A stretch of DNA of 64,000 nt, taken from contig CAMRBQ010000002.1 in the NCBI GenBank assembly GCA_947040495.1, forward strand, positions 37,120 to 101,119, read 5' to 3'. This DNA is from an uncultured Spirochaetia bacterium (GTDB lineage: Bacteria > Spirochaetota > Brachyspiria > Brachyspirales > Brachyspiraceae). The position numbers and the translations under genes were made by a program. The notes beneath the pieces were generated by a model. That model made no database searches and was not told the DNA's origin. It saw nothing but the letters and a program-made list of their open reading frames with translations. This document shows, one piece after another, positions 1 to 10,124 of this stretch. How positions within the stretch are numbered: position 1 is the first letter of the stretch; every line of letters starts with the position of its first letter.

Positions 1-702
1 GAAAAAGAAATAAAAAAAATAAATTTAGATGAGCATTCAATAATAGTTATGAAAAGTAAAGAGATAGAGCAGGGCTTTACGGGGCTTATAGCAGGCAAAG
101 TATTAACTATGTATGGCAAAACGGCTGTTATAATGTATGAAAGCGATGAAAATCAATGCATTGGTAGTATAAGAAGCCGCTCTAGTCATAATGTTAGATA
201 TATGCTTGAAAAGAATAAATCATTTCTTTTGGCATTTGGTGGACATAAAAATGCTGCAGGGTTTAGCCTTGATGTAAAGCATTATGATGATTTTGTAAAT
301 AATATTTTAGAACATGCCAATGAATATAATTTTGGCGAAGAAGTTGAAGAGTTGAAATATGAGATGCCTATAGAATTTTCTTCTATCGATATGGACTTGG
401 CACAAGAGCTTGAATTACTAAAACCATTTGGTGTGAATAATCTTGAGCCTATATTTTATACAAAAAATGTTTATATTATGGATATTAGAAATATTGGCAA
501 AGGCAATAAGATACATGCTTTAATCGACCTGAAAAGCGATGGGAAAATACTTCATAGTATAAAATGGTCTATGAGTGAGAGTGATTTTGATTTATTATTA
601 GAAAAACCAAAATTAGATATAATGTATAAAATAAGACTCGATAATTATAAAAATGTTGCTGAAATAAAACTCTTCATAGAAAATTATAAAATACTTTCCT
701 AG
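1..702 (+). CDS. recJ: RecJ single-strand 5'-3' exonuclease, C-terminal part
   Basis: The reading frame is open from base 1, so the gene starts before the window. About 233 C-terminal residues are visible. RecJ degrades single-stranded DNA 5' to 3' in recombination and mismatch repair. The DHHA1 substrate-binding domain is recognisable by a conserved GGHKNAAGFS segment and by the preceding stretch ending in GLIAGKV, the usual place where RecJ proteins read GIVASRL. After it comes the C-terminal OB-like region with LKPFGVNNLEPIF, also a RecJ hallmark (usual form PFGxGNPEPxF). The catalytic DHH domain lies upstream of the window. The stop codon TAG sits inside a copy of a short dispersed repeat (693-720). 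Confidence 0.9.
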   Translation, partial: EKEIKKINLDEHSIIVMKSKEIEQGFTGLIAGKVLTMYGKTAVIMYESDENQCIGSIRSRSSHNVRYMLEKNKSFLLAFGGHKNAAGFSLDVKHYDDFVNNILEHANEYNFGEEVEELKYEMPIEFSSIDMDLAQELELLKPFGVNNLEPIFYTKNVYIMDIRNIGKGNKIHALIDLKSDGKILHSIKWSMSESDFDLLLEKPKLDIMYKIRLDNYKNVAEIKLFIENYKILS

Positions 703-720
703 TTGCACATTTGAATGCAT
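693..720 (+). repeat. Short dispersed repeat, copy A
   Basis: A stretch containing CCTAGTTGCACATTTGAATG overlaps the recJ stop codon. Two related copies (CCTAGTTGTAC plus a similar tail) lie at 38189-38218 and 38968-38997, in the same orientation, flanking the RadC-like gene. The function is unknown. Confidence 0.5.
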
Positions 721-751
721 TAATAATATTTAATTTATATTAATATAATAT

Positions 752-1663
752 TTATGAATGTGGATGAAATTTTTTATAAACTTCAAAAAGTTTTGATGTC
801 GCTACATGTGTGTACATTTGTGTTGTGGAAATACTCTCATGCCCAAGCAGCTCTTGAATACCCCTGATATCTGCATCATTATCTAATAGATGTGTTGCAA
901 ATGTATGCCTTAATGTATGTGGAGAAAAATCAATACCTGTGTCGCTTTTTATAATCAGCCTTTTCATAGAATTACGTATGCTTCTGTCGCTGATTCTATC
1001 ACCAAATCTATTTATAAATATAGAGTCGTGATTTTTAGAATTCTCTCTCATTATACGAGCACGATGAAACAAATATTTCTCCCAGTCTTCAAATAAAACA
1101 TCAAGTATGGGGACTTCTCTTTGTTTGCTGCCCTTGCCTGTAACTTTAATCATTTGATTTTTTTCACTTATCATATCAACTGTAAGTGAAGCAAGCTCAG
1201 ATACTCTAAAACCTGTAGCATATAAAAATAAAAGCATTAGTTTATCTCTAAATACTGTGAAATCGCCCTTGTCATCCATGTTCAATATTTTATCTACATC
1301 TGACAATAAAAGAACATCAACTAATTTTTCATCTTTTTTTGGTGTTCTCATAAGTATGATACGGTTTTTATCTGAATGCCCATTTCTAATTAAATATTTA
1401 TAGAATCTTTTTATAGATGAAAGCGTTCTTGCCAAAGTTGCATTGGTTATATTGCGTCTCTTTAGCTCGCTAAAATATTCTCTAACTGTTTTATGGTCGG
1501 CATCTGAAAAATCTATATTTTTATCGTATATGAAATGAAAATATTCATATATGTCTTTGCGATAACTACTTAATGTATGTGTCGCATAGCCAAGTTGTGT
1601 TAGATATTCTTCAAATTGATTAAGAAGGACTTGTAGTTCATCAACGGATATTTTCTTTATCAT
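752..1663 (-). CDS. XerC/XerD-type tyrosine recombinase
   Basis: A 303-residue site-specific recombinase of the Xer family, the usual length for XerC/XerD. These act at dif to resolve chromosome dimers. The N-terminal SAM-like DNA-binding domain includes YLTQLGYATHTLSSYRKDI. The catalytic set is complete: Arg in ATGFRVSEL, Lys in GKGSKQREVP, the H-x-x-R of HTLRHTFATHLL, His in LLGHESI and the nucleophilic Tyr in TQMYTHV. The ATG at 1663 was chosen over an upstream in-frame ATG (1750) because GGGAG lies about 10 nt before it and the product then matches the family length. I cannot tell XerC from XerD. It is convergent with recJ, and no dif site was recognised. Confidence 0.9.
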   Translation of the reverse strand: MIKKISVDELQVLLNQFEEYLTQLGYATHTLSSYRKDIYEYFHFIYDKNIDFSDADHKTVREYFSELKRRNITNATLARTLSSIKRFYKYLIRNGHSDKNRIILMRTPKKDEKLVDVLLLSDVDKILNMDDKGDFTVFRDKLMLLFLYATGFRVSELASLTVDMISEKNQMIKVTGKGSKQREVPILDVLFEDWEKYLFHRARIMRENSKNHDSIFINRFGDRISDRSIRNSMKRLIIKSDTGIDFSPHTLRHTFATHLLDNDADIRGIQELLGHESISTTQMYTHVATSKLFEVYKKFHPHS

Positions 1664-1886
1664 AAAAACCAAACTCCCATAAAATCTATTATCGCTGTTA
1701 TATGAGTATCGGATTATGGATGTATTTAATCTTAGATAGTATGTTAACAAATAACAAAAATATTGAATTCTATAATACAGTTATTATGTATACATTTGTT
1801 TTATAAAGTATTATTATTATGATTGATTTTGAGGTATATATCATATATAGATATAAACTTCTACATAAGTTTCTATTGTTATTTTT

Positions 1887-1914
1887 TTGTAAAATTATAC
1901 ACTATCTATATTAT
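1887..1914 (+). promoter_or_regulatory. Putative sigma-70 promoter of the biotin ECF operon
   Basis: TTGTAA, a 16-base spacer and TATTAT lie about 45 bases before the bioY start. This was matched by eye. No BirA operator or riboswitch was recognised. Confidence 0.45.
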
Positions 1915-1955
1915 GATAATAATTGTTATATTTTTATAAGTTAGAGGTGGATAGC

Positions 1956-2534
1956 ATGGATAATGTATTGAGTACTTCAATCAAGTTGCGTATGACAGCC
2001 TATAGTGCCTTATTTACAGCACTTATTATCATTGGTGGCTATATTAGTATACCCATCCCTATAAGCCCTATACCTATAGTGCTTGCCGATTTTTTTGTTA
2101 TGATGGCAGGGCTTTTTATGGGGTATAAATGGGGAGCAGGCTCTGTTATGCTATATGTATTTTTGGGTTTTGTAGGGCTTCCAATATTTGCAGGTGGTAA
2201 GGCTGGGCTTTCTGTGATAGTTGGGCCTACTGGTGGTTTTGTACTTGGCTATTTACTCATGGCATTTATTATTGGCTTTATATCAACTAGGGGTAAAGCA
2301 TCTTTTGTTAAAAATTTAGCTGCATTGATTATTGGCAATATATCTTTATATACTGTTGGAATATTAGGGCTAAAAATTTCAATGGATTTGAGCATAGGCA
2401 AAGCGATAGCGGTTGGGCTATTTCCATTTATTATAGGCATTGTTATAAAAGTATCCGCTTTACTTCTACTCGCTCAAATTTTGCTTCCTCAATTTAAGCA
2501 AAAAATTCTCTATATTAAAAATAATACTTATTAA
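1956..2534 (+). CDS. bioY: BioY, biotin-binding S component of an ECF transporter
   Basis: A 192-residue membrane protein with about six hydrophobic helices. BioY proteins bind biotin and form an energy-coupling-factor importer with an ATPase and the EcfT coupling protein. Family features visible here are the N-terminal TAYSALFTALIIIGGYISIP segment, the PISPIPIVLADFFVMMAGL helix, a GPTGGFVLGY motif and a hydrophobic C terminus. The start at 1956 follows AGAGGTGG at good spacing. A TTG codon 33 bases upstream in frame is less likely. The ATPase and T-component genes follow directly, which makes a dedicated biotin module the simplest reading. No biotin synthesis genes are in the window, so this may be the main biotin source. 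Confidence 0.92.
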   Translation: MDNVLSTSIKLRMTAYSALFTALIIIGGYISIPIPISPIPIVLADFFVMMAGLFMGYKWGAGSVMLYVFLGFVGLPIFAGGKAGLSVIVGPTGGFVLGYLLMAFIIGFISTRGKASFVKNLAALIIGNISLYTVGILGLKISMDLSIGKAIAVGLFPFIIGIVIKVSALLLLAQILLPQFKQKILYIKNNTY

Positions 2535-2546
2535 TCTAGTTAAAAA

Positions 2547-3296
2547 ATGGCCATAATAGAAACAAAAAATCTTACGCATACTTTTGCTGATGGCACTACC
2601 GCTATCAAAGATATAAATATAAATATAAATGAGGGTGAATTTGTAATTATATCGGGCTCTAATGGTTCGGGCAAAACTGTTTTTATCAGGCATATTAATG
2701 GGCTACTTTATCCAACTAAGGGCGAAGTATCTGTTGATGGTAAGCCTATAAAAAAAAATATATTTGAAGCTAGAAAAAAAATTGGTATGATATTTCAGGA
2801 TTCTGATAGCCAAATTGTTGGACAAACTGTTTGGGAGGATGCTGCTTTTGGGCCAGAAAATCTAGGGTTTCCAATAGAAAAAATAAATGAAATTGTTGAA
2901 AAATCTCTTACAGCAATGAATATTCTAGAATATAAAAATCAAAATCCACATGTGCTTTCAGGCGGTCAAAAAAAAAGACTTGCTATAGCAGGCGTTTTAT
3001 CTATGGACCCAAAGGTACTTATATTTGATGAGCCATTTACAGGGCTTGATTATCCTAGTGTTTTGTTATTTTTAAAAAGCATTATAGATTTACATAAAAA
3101 TAATCATACTATTATTTTAGTTACTCATGACCTCGAAAAAGTGCTCGCTTATGCGACTAGGCTTGTCATATTCCATAATGGCAAAATAGTCGAAGATGGC
3201 AGCGTGCTTGATGTTATCAATAGATGCGAACAATATGGCGTTAGAATGCCTCTTATAGGCAATACAGGCATTGCTGAGATGACATGGATCAAGTAG
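2547..3296 (+). CDS. bioM: ECF transporter ATPase (BioM/EcfA-like)
   Basis: A 249-residue ABC ATPase that would power biotin uptake with BioY and BioN at the cytoplasmic face of the membrane. It has Walker A GSNGSGKT, a Q-loop in MIFQDSDSQIVGQTVWEDAAFGPENLG (the QIVGxTVxEDxAFGPEN form typical of ECF/Cbi ATPases), signature LSGGQKKRLAIAG, Walker B VLIFDEPFTGLD and the switch histidine in LVTHD. It starts 12 bases after bioY and overlaps the next gene by 13 bases, so translation is probably coupled. There is only one ATPase gene, so the transporter would use a homodimer. Confidence 0.9.
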   Translation: MAIIETKNLTHTFADGTTAIKDINININEGEFVIISGSNGSGKTVFIRHINGLLYPTKGEVSVDGKPIKKNIFEARKKIGMIFQDSDSQIVGQTVWEDAAFGPENLGFPIEKINEIVEKSLTAMNILEYKNQNPHVLSGGQKKRLAIAGVLSMDPKVLIFDEPFTGLDYPSVLLFLKSIIDLHKNNHTIILVTHDLEKVLAYATRLVIFHNGKIVEDGSVLDVINRCEQYGVRMPLIGNTGIAEMTWIK

Positions 3297-4045
3297 TTGT
3301 TTTTCATTATCAGTATAGAAACTCATTTATACATAAAATAGACCCACGCATAAAACTTCTATCTATGTTTTTGATTAGTATCGCAATAAGTATTTTATCT
3401 AGCTTGTACATGTATATTATTCTTACTATATTTATTTTTGCGATATTGCTTCTATCGAAACTGCCTATTCTCTCTATAATAAAAAATATAAAGATGTTTT
3501 ATCTTCTAATACTTTTTATAATTGCCATTAATTCTATAAATATTACTGATGGTATATCCATGCCATTTATACCAATATTAAAAATATCTATGAGTGGTTT
3601 TGTTTATGGGCTTTACTTTGCTTGGCGGTTGATACTTATTATACTGTTGTCATCTGTTGTTATGGGGACAATGTCTATAATAACTCTAAGAAATGTCATA
3701 GAATGGTATCTAAGACCTATACCTTTTGTAGAAGAAAAAAATATTGCTACAATGATAAATATAACTTTTTTGCTTATTCCAATTATATTTGATAAACATT
3801 CTGAAATTCATAATGCCCAAATTTCTCGCTGTATAGATCTTAGAAAAAATCCAATAAAAAAAATAACCTATAAAATATTGCCATTACTCAAATCTGTATT
3901 TATAAAAGTAGATGAAATTGTCTATACAATGGAGTCGAGATGCTATTCAGAAGAGCGTTCTAGGTTTATTTTTAGATCGAAGGGCAGTGATTTTCTTATA
4001 ATTTTATTTTGTATGGCTATTTTATCGCTAGTAATTATTTTTTAA
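3284..4045 (+). CDS. bioN: ECF transporter transmembrane coupling protein (BioN/EcfT-like)
   Basis: A 253-residue membrane protein with about five hydrophobic segments, the T component joining BioY to its ATPase. Near the C terminus are two Ser-Arg-containing coupling motifs, QISRCIDLRKN and MESRCYSEERSR, corresponding to the Ala-Arg-Gly-type motifs by which EcfT proteins contact the ATPases. The N-terminal KIDPRIKLLS also fits EcfT/CbiQ (usually LDPRxKLL). The gene overlaps the ATPase gene and closes the operon. A short palindrome, CCTAAATTTAGG, lies just after the stop before the AT-rich rRNA upstream region. Confidence 0.88.
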   Translation: MDQVVVFHYQYRNSFIHKIDPRIKLLSMFLISIAISILSSLYMYIILTIFIFAILLLSKLPILSIIKNIKMFYLLILFIIAINSINITDGISMPFIPILKISMSGFVYGLYFAWRLILIILLSSVVMGTMSIITLRNVIEWYLRPIPFVEEKNIATMINITFLLIPIIFDKHSEIHNAQISRCIDLRKNPIKKITYKILPLLKSVFIKVDEIVYTMESRCYSEERSRFIFRSKGSDFLIILFCMAILSLVIIF

Positions 4046-4266
4046 CACCCTAAATTTAGGCTTTTAAAAATATTTTATCTTATTTTTAATGTTTAAATTT
4101 CTATTTTTTTAAATTTTATCTTATTTTTTAAGTATTCCAAAGTGCTATTTAGTATACTTTTGCATGTTAATAATTTTAAATTTGGCAATTTTGTAGCAGA
4201 TGTATTACAAAACTTTGTATTTTTTGATTACACATGATTTTTAAGTATTATTGTGGAATAATTGTA
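4046..4266. other. AT-rich spacer upstream of the rRNA promoter
   Basis: No gene was recognised. The sequence is rich in A and T tracts, as expected for an UP-element-like region before an rRNA promoter. That reading is an inference. Confidence 0.4.
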
Positions 4267-4294
4267 TTGTGTTTTTTTGAGTATGTGCTATATT
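4267..4294 (+). promoter_or_regulatory. Putative 16S rRNA promoter with extended -10
   Basis: TTGTGT, a 16-base spacer and TATATT, with TG one base before the -10 hexamer (an extended -10). It lies about 230 bases before the mature 16S end and directly upstream of the leader hairpins. It is the best match by eye in this interval. Confidence 0.45.
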
Positions 4295-4300
4295 TATATT

Positions 4301-4526
4301 CCGCTAGTGAGAAAGAAAAAAGAAACTAGCGAAACAAAAGTTCTTTGAAATATGAATAGCAGAAGCCAATCAATAAAACAAAAATATGGTGTGCTAAGAA
4401 GTGAAAACTTCTAGCCTCTAATAGTCTTTTCACGAAGACTTAAAAAATTAATTTCTTTGTTTTACTAAAAAACGATTAGTAAATTATCTACTCAGTAGAG
4501 TAGAAAACAATATAGAAACAAACTTG
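4301..4526 (+). other. 16S rRNA leader with several hairpins
   Basis: The transcribed leader holds the 5' strand of the processing stem (4341-4362) and then small hairpins: one built on GAAGT/ACTTC, one on AGTCTT/AAGACT, one on TTTACTAA/TTAGTAAA and one on CTACT/AGTAG. Such leaders usually help antitermination and folding of the precursor. The role here is inferred from position. Confidence 0.5.
4341..4362 (+). repeat. 5' strand of the pre-16S processing stem
   Basis: This 22-base segment, beginning TTCTTTGAAATATG, is the reverse complement of 6061-6082 with one mismatch. Pairing would close a stem around the whole 16S gene, as in RNase III-processed rRNA precursors. Confidence 0.85.
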
Positions 4527-6031
<1,505 letters not shown>

Positions 6032-6060
6032 ATTCGGAGACAACCGAGTGGTTGTTCTTA

Positions 6061-6082
6061 CTGCTATTCATATTTGAAAGAA
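6061..6082 (+). repeat. 3' strand of the pre-16S processing stem
   Basis: Complementary to 4341-4362 over 22 bases with one mismatch. It lies 29 bases after the mature 16S end and would bring the ends of the precursor together for cleavage. Confidence 0.85.
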
Positions 6083-6090
6083 TTTTTTAT

Positions 6091-6131
6091 AAATGGTTAG
6101 ATGATTATTATAATCTCTAGCCATTTTTTAT
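6091..6131 (+). terminator. Rho-independent terminator of the 16S unit
   Basis: The arms AATGGTTAGA and TCTAGCCATT pair (with G-U pairs) around a loop of about 13 bases and are followed by a T run. This ends the transcript without 23S or 5S genes. Confidence 0.8.
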
Positions 6132-6236
6132 TGCAATTCAAACTCTTTCTAACAATCAATTTTATATTTAATTCTAATAACTAGCTATTATAAACTAGAT
6201 CTTTATTATTAGAATTTCTATTACTAAGATTGAACA

Positions 6237-6270
6237 AAAGCCCCCTCAACATAAAAGTTAAGGAGGCTTT
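6237..6270 (-). terminator. Terminator of the lipoprotein gene
   Basis: A 14-bp stem with two mismatches (AAAGCCCCCTCAAC with GTTAAGGAGGCTTT) lies about 20 bases after the stop of the minus-strand lipoprotein gene, with a T run on the minus strand. It may work in both directions. Confidence 0.8.
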
Positions 6271-6291
6271 ATTTATATTTTAGAGTTTTTT

Positions 6292-7764
6292 CTATTTTAC
6301 TAAATCCGCTGGAGAATACCAAGCATCGGTAGGTGGTGTTGTGCTAGGACTTGCCCAAGAGGTAGATGTCCATGTGATTCTACCATCGATTATACTTTTA
6401 TGATCTCGTATATTCACTCCCCAATGATTTCTAGTAATGTAATGGTGTACATAGACAGCATAATTACCATCATCACGCCATGTTAGATAATATGTTTTTC
6501 CATTACTCAACTTTATTTCTTTTCCATCCCAGCTAAATGTATATGTATAGCCGCTGCCAGAAAAAACTTTATTTTTAACTCTATCAGAAAATTTAGGGCC
6601 AGGGTCATCAAAGTCTATGCGACCAGTATAGTTATATTCATATATAAACATCTCTTTGGCACTATCTTTAATCTCTATAATTATTTCTGAACCCCAAGAG
6701 CTAGTATATACAGCCTTGGTTTTACTAATACTTGTTTTATGTTTATAGTTAAAGTTTTTTATTTGTAAACCACGCCACCTTTCCTCTCTATGTATAAGTG
6801 AGGATGCGTCCATAGAAAATGCAAATGCATCTAGAACATCTGAACGACCCTGAGTTCTAGATCTAAATAAATATTCTTTAGATTTTACATTATCTTTAAA
6901 CGCATCACCTGTTGTAGAAGAAGATAATGTATAGTATGGAGAGCGACCGGGTTTTCCATATGTAGCAACTTCTCTATCAGGAGAGCTAATTATAGGGTTA
7001 TAATTTCCACTGCCCATAGCATCTGTGTACCATTTATATAATTCAACAGTACCATCTGCCTTTACAATACCAACAGGGTCATATTCATAAAATTTATGTT
7101 TACCATTATTTACACGTGTATCAACAGCTCCCCATGCCGTTGGGACATTATTTCCAAGCACATAACTATATTTAGTAGGCACACCAAATGCAAATACAAG
7201 TTTTGTATTTTTATCTACGGCTACAAGCATATTATCAAGAGCCTGTATATTTCCACCCTTGCCTGAAAATCTATAGAAATAGAAACGCTCCATTCTCTTG
7301 CCATGTGCTCCAGTATTATATGAGCTTGTAGGTGAAAAAAGATTATTTTTAGATTTATATAAGTAGTAAACCATGTATGTTATACTATGTCCACCACCAC
7401 TACTATTTGGTCCTCTTTTCACAAATTCATTTTTACTTGCATTTCCAGGATTCCAATTACCAGATGTAAATCTATATGTAGGTGAATTATTACCTGCAAA
7501 AGAAGCCCTTATTTCCCAAGAATCAAATTTAGAAGCAGGGAAGTGTTTGTCGGGGTTCGAGGTTTCAGGGTCTAAAAATGGATCATTTTGAGGGTCTACC
7601 GGAATATCTAAGTCTGGTATATCCCCTTCGCCATTAGGAATATCAATATTAGGGTCTCCAAGGTTTTGATTATAAGCTCTTGGATCGAAAGGCATTTTAG
7701 AACCACATGATGCCGTAAATATTAAAATTGCAGATAGTAAAAATAATGATAATTTATACTTCAT
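6292..7764 (-). CDS. Lipoprotein of unknown function
   Basis: 490 residues. The signal peptide ends in a lipobox, FTASC, with Cys20 as the lipidated residue, so the protein should be membrane-anchored outside the inner membrane. A Pro/Asp/Asn-rich linker (about residues 25-70, repeated DIP and DP units) follows. The remainder is rich in Tyr, Trp, Ser and Gly with alternating short hydrophobic stretches, suggesting a beta-rich globular domain. I recognise no family. Two WT-rich segments near the C terminus and few Cys residues are all that stand out. The ribosome binding site is AGGAGA, 8 bases before the ATG. It is a single-gene unit with its own terminator and a promoter carrying an inverted repeat (7866-7906). 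Confidence 0.7.
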   Translation of the reverse strand: MKYKLSLFLLSAILIFTASCGSKMPFDPRAYNQNLGDPNIDIPNGEGDIPDLDIPVDPQNDPFLDPETSNPDKHFPASKFDSWEIRASFAGNNSPTYRFTSGNWNPGNASKNEFVKRGPNSSGGGHSITYMVYYLYKSKNNLFSPTSSYNTGAHGKRMERFYFYRFSGKGGNIQALDNMLVAVDKNTKLVFAFGVPTKYSYVLGNNVPTAWGAVDTRVNNGKHKFYEYDPVGIVKADGTVELYKWYTDAMGSGNYNPIISSPDREVATYGKPGRSPYYTLSSSTTGDAFKDNVKSKEYLFRSRTQGRSDVLDAFAFSMDASSLIHREERWRGLQIKNFNYKHKTSISKTKAVYTSSWGSEIIIEIKDSAKEMFIYEYNYTGRIDFDDPGPKFSDRVKNKVFSGSGYTYTFSWDGKEIKLSNGKTYYLTWRDDGNYAVYVHHYITRNHWGVNIRDHKSIIDGRITWTSTSWASPSTTPPTDAWYSPADLVK

Positions 7765-7865
7765 AAGTTAAATCTCCTAAATAATGGCATTTATAAAATA
7801 TTCAAGACTTATACAAGTTTAATTTAAGAAGTAATAGTTTACTCTATGAATATTTTGTATTAAAT

Positions 7866-7906
7866 AACCTATAGATTTATATTAAGCTATAGGTTTATAT
7901 TGTCAA
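7866..7906 (-). promoter_or_regulatory. Promoter with operator-like inverted repeat
   Basis: On the minus strand TTGACA (7906-7901) is followed after 16 bases by TAATAT (7884-7879). A perfect 9-bp inverted repeat, AACCTATAG at 7866-7874 and CTATAGGTT at 7887-7895, encloses that -10 region. The geometry suits a repressor that blocks the lipoprotein promoter. The -10 matches consensus at only 4 of 6 positions. Confidence 0.45.
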
Positions 7907-8034
7907 GTTTTGTTAGATAGTTTTTAAAGGGGGTTAAAAAAGAACTTATATATAAAATAACAATTAAATAAAATTTACATTTGTAATGAAGATTTGTATA
8001 CTTAATATTCAAATTTTTTAGCAAGGAATTTTTT

Positions 8035-8774
8035 ATAAAAAAACATTTGTTTTTATATGTTTATCTATTGTTCTTATAATATGGCAGGTACATGCTTTTA
8101 AATGTTCTTTTGGTATAAGTGCTCATAGTTTCGGTTTAGGTTTTTTGCAGGGTCGTAATGCTGATTATATTATAGATACACTTGAGACAGTGGGTTTTGA
8201 AAGAGATTTTGCTTTATCGTTTATTTTCATTGGCACAAGTAAATCTTGTATTTATGTTTGATAGCCCTGATGGGGATCGATAGGCTTAGAAACTGGGATT
8301 AGATATGGTATGTATGCAGTTAAATATAAAGGGGATATATCGGGCACTCAAGTATCTGTGCTTGCCAAAAGAGAAGGCATTATAATACCAGTTTTGTATC
8401 GCGGGAGTATGAATTTCCAAGGGGGACAATATATGCTTTAGCAGGACCTACATTTGTTCTTCCTAATGACATCTCGTTATGCTAGTGTTGAAACAGACTC
8501 TGCTGATGTGCTAGTTGGTACAGATATATCATCATTCGAAACTCGATGTAGTGTTGATTTAGGTATTGCGATTGGTGGCGAATTTAGAATAACAGGTGGG
8601 CATTATATAGGTTTGAGAGCAGGTTATGATTGGAGTTTGTTTATGTCACATCTTGAAACCTCAAAGAATATTAAAAATATTGAGTTTTATCATAATAATT
8701 TGAATCTAAGTTTAACTTATAGATATGCATTTAATAGCAGGTGGAATAAACAAATATATTTACAAATTAAATGA
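8035..8774 (+). pseudogene. Decayed outer-membrane beta-barrel protein gene
   Basis: Pieces of one protein are spread over at least three shifted frames with in-frame stops. The first piece (KKTFVFICLSIVLIIWQVHA and on) looks like a signal peptide, but its start codon is gone: ATAAAAAAA stands where ATG plus seven A would be expected, consistent with loss of one G, after AAGGAA. Next come a frame reading GLETGIRYGMYAVKYKGD, a short one reading TIYALAGPTFVLP, and from about 8454 an open C-terminal part with GGEFRITGGHYIGLRAGYDW and a terminal LNLSLTYRYAFN strand. The alternating pattern, Gly/aromatic strands and terminal barrel-like strand point to an OmpA/opacity-like porin family. The only ATG-initiated open part is 8454-8774. 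Confidence 0.75.
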
Positions 8775-8782
8775 TGCAACTT

Positions 8783-8798
8783 AAGCCTACGCAGTAGT
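8783..8798 (+). repeat. 16-base dispersed repeat, copy 1
   Basis: AAGCCTACGCAGTAGT. One base differs from the copy at 23425-23440. It sits just before the -35 box of the pfp promoter. Only two copies were noticed, so significance is uncertain. Confidence 0.35.
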
Positions 8799-8800
8799 GG

Positions 8801-8828
8801 TTGTAAATGTGTATATTTCATATATAAT
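8801..8828 (+). promoter_or_regulatory. Putative promoter of the PPi-phosphofructokinase gene
   Basis: TTGTAA, a 16-base spacer and a consensus TATAAT, 37 bases before the chosen start codon. Confidence 0.6.
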
Positions 8829-8865
8829 TCTTGGCAATAATCAAATAAAAAATAAGGAGATAATG

Positions 8866-10095
8866 ATGTCTATAGTAAAAGGCAATGTTGTTATCGGGCA
8901 GTCTGGTGGTCCTACTATGGTTATAAACCAAAGCTTAGTTGGGATTATCGAAGAGGCAAAAAAGCATCCTGAAATCGGGAAAATATACGGCGGGCTTAAT
9001 GGTATCGCTGGTATGCTTGAAGAAAGATTTATTGATTTGGGCAAAGAGAGCGAGGCTAATCTTGAGCGTATTGCTCTTACACCAGCAGCAGCCCTTGGAA
9101 GCTGTCGATTTAAGCCAAAAGAAGAGGATTGTTTCAGACTGTTTGAAATATTAAAAAAATACGGTGTGAGATATTATTTCTATATAGGTGGAAATGATAG
9201 TGCGGAGTCAGCTGATATTTTGAATAAAATCGCAATGAGAGAGAAGTATGAATTACGTGTTTTTCATGTTCCAAAAACTATAGATAATGATTTACGTGAA
9301 AATGACCATACACCGGGCTATGCTTCTGCATCAAAATATGTTATCCATTCTTTTATGGGTAATGATTTAGATTCAACAGCTATACCGGGTGTCAAGCTTG
9401 ATATCGTTATGGGTAGAAATGCGGGCTGGCTTACAGCTAGTGCTGCTTTGGCAAAAGACCCTAATGATAAAGACAGTGGTCCTCATTTAATATATTTACC
9501 CGAAGCCCCTGTAACTATTGAACAAATGTCTAAAGATATTTTAAGCGTTCATGCCAATCTTGGTCGCTGTTTAATTGCTGTAAGTGAGGGTGTTGTTGAT
9601 AAAAATACGGGGAAGTCTTTTGCTGATTCTCTTATTGATGAGGTTGATAGCCATGGAAATAAGCAGCTTTCTGGAACGGGTGCCCTTGGTGATTATTTAG
9701 TTGCTCAAATAAAAGAGTATGCAGAACAAAATGGGGTAAAAAAACTTCGTATAAGAAGCGACACCTTGGGATATGCACAAAGGTCATTTGCAGGTTTTAG
9801 AAGCAATATTGATGCCCATGAAGCACGTATGGTTGGTAATATGGCTGTACGATATGCTGTCAAAGATGATATTGATGGTTCTGTTGCGATAAAACGTATT
9901 AGCGATAGCCCTTATAAAAGTGATTTTGTACACGTTGAACTAAGCAAGGTTGCTAAGATAACTAGAGATTTGCCACATGAGTTTATCAATGATAAATCTA
10001 ATTATGTTACTGATGCATTTGTTGAATATCTAAGACCACTTATTGATGAGATACCAACAATTGGAAAATTAAATAAAGATATAATTAAATTATAA
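8866..10095 (+). CDS. pfp: PPi-dependent 6-phosphofructokinase
   Basis: 409 residues. Phosphorylates fructose 6-phosphate to the 1,6-bisphosphate in the cytoplasm. Nucleotide/pyrophosphate-loop signatures are GQSGGPT near the N terminus, GGNDSA (ATP-type enzymes read GGDGS) and PKTIDNDL, where Lys replaces the Gly of ATP-dependent PFKs. These substitutions indicate use of pyrophosphate in place of ATP. MGRNAGW and a downstream GFRSNIDAHEA follow. The start at 8866 has AAGGAGA 6 bases upstream; an adjacent ATG three bases earlier is possible. The gene is monocistronic with its own promoter and a strong terminator. PPi-PFK is common in spirochaetes and other anaerobes and saves ATP, allowing reversible glycolysis. 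Confidence 0.9.
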   Translation: MSIVKGNVVIGQSGGPTMVINQSLVGIIEEAKKHPEIGKIYGGLNGIAGMLEERFIDLGKESEANLERIALTPAAALGSCRFKPKEEDCFRLFEILKKYGVRYYFYIGGNDSAESADILNKIAMREKYELRVFHVPKTIDNDLRENDHTPGYASASKYVIHSFMGNDLDSTAIPGVKLDIVMGRNAGWLTASAALAKDPNDKDSGPHLIYLPEAPVTIEQMSKDILSVHANLGRCLIAVSEGVVDKNTGKSFADSLIDEVDSHGNKQLSGTGALGDYLVAQIKEYAEQNGVKKLRIRSDTLGYAQRSFAGFRSNIDAHEARMVGNMAVRYAVKDDIDGSVAIKRISDSPYKSDFVHVELSKVAKITRDLPHEFINDKSNYVTDAFVEYLRPLIDEIPTIGKLNKDIIKL

Positions 10096-10124
10096 TTTTT
10101 GTTTTATAACTATAATAAATAATA

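Noticed and set aside
1751..1886. Operator palindrome before bioY (TTATGATAATAATTG)
   Set aside because: The symmetry is imperfect and composed only of A/T; not distinguishable from background.
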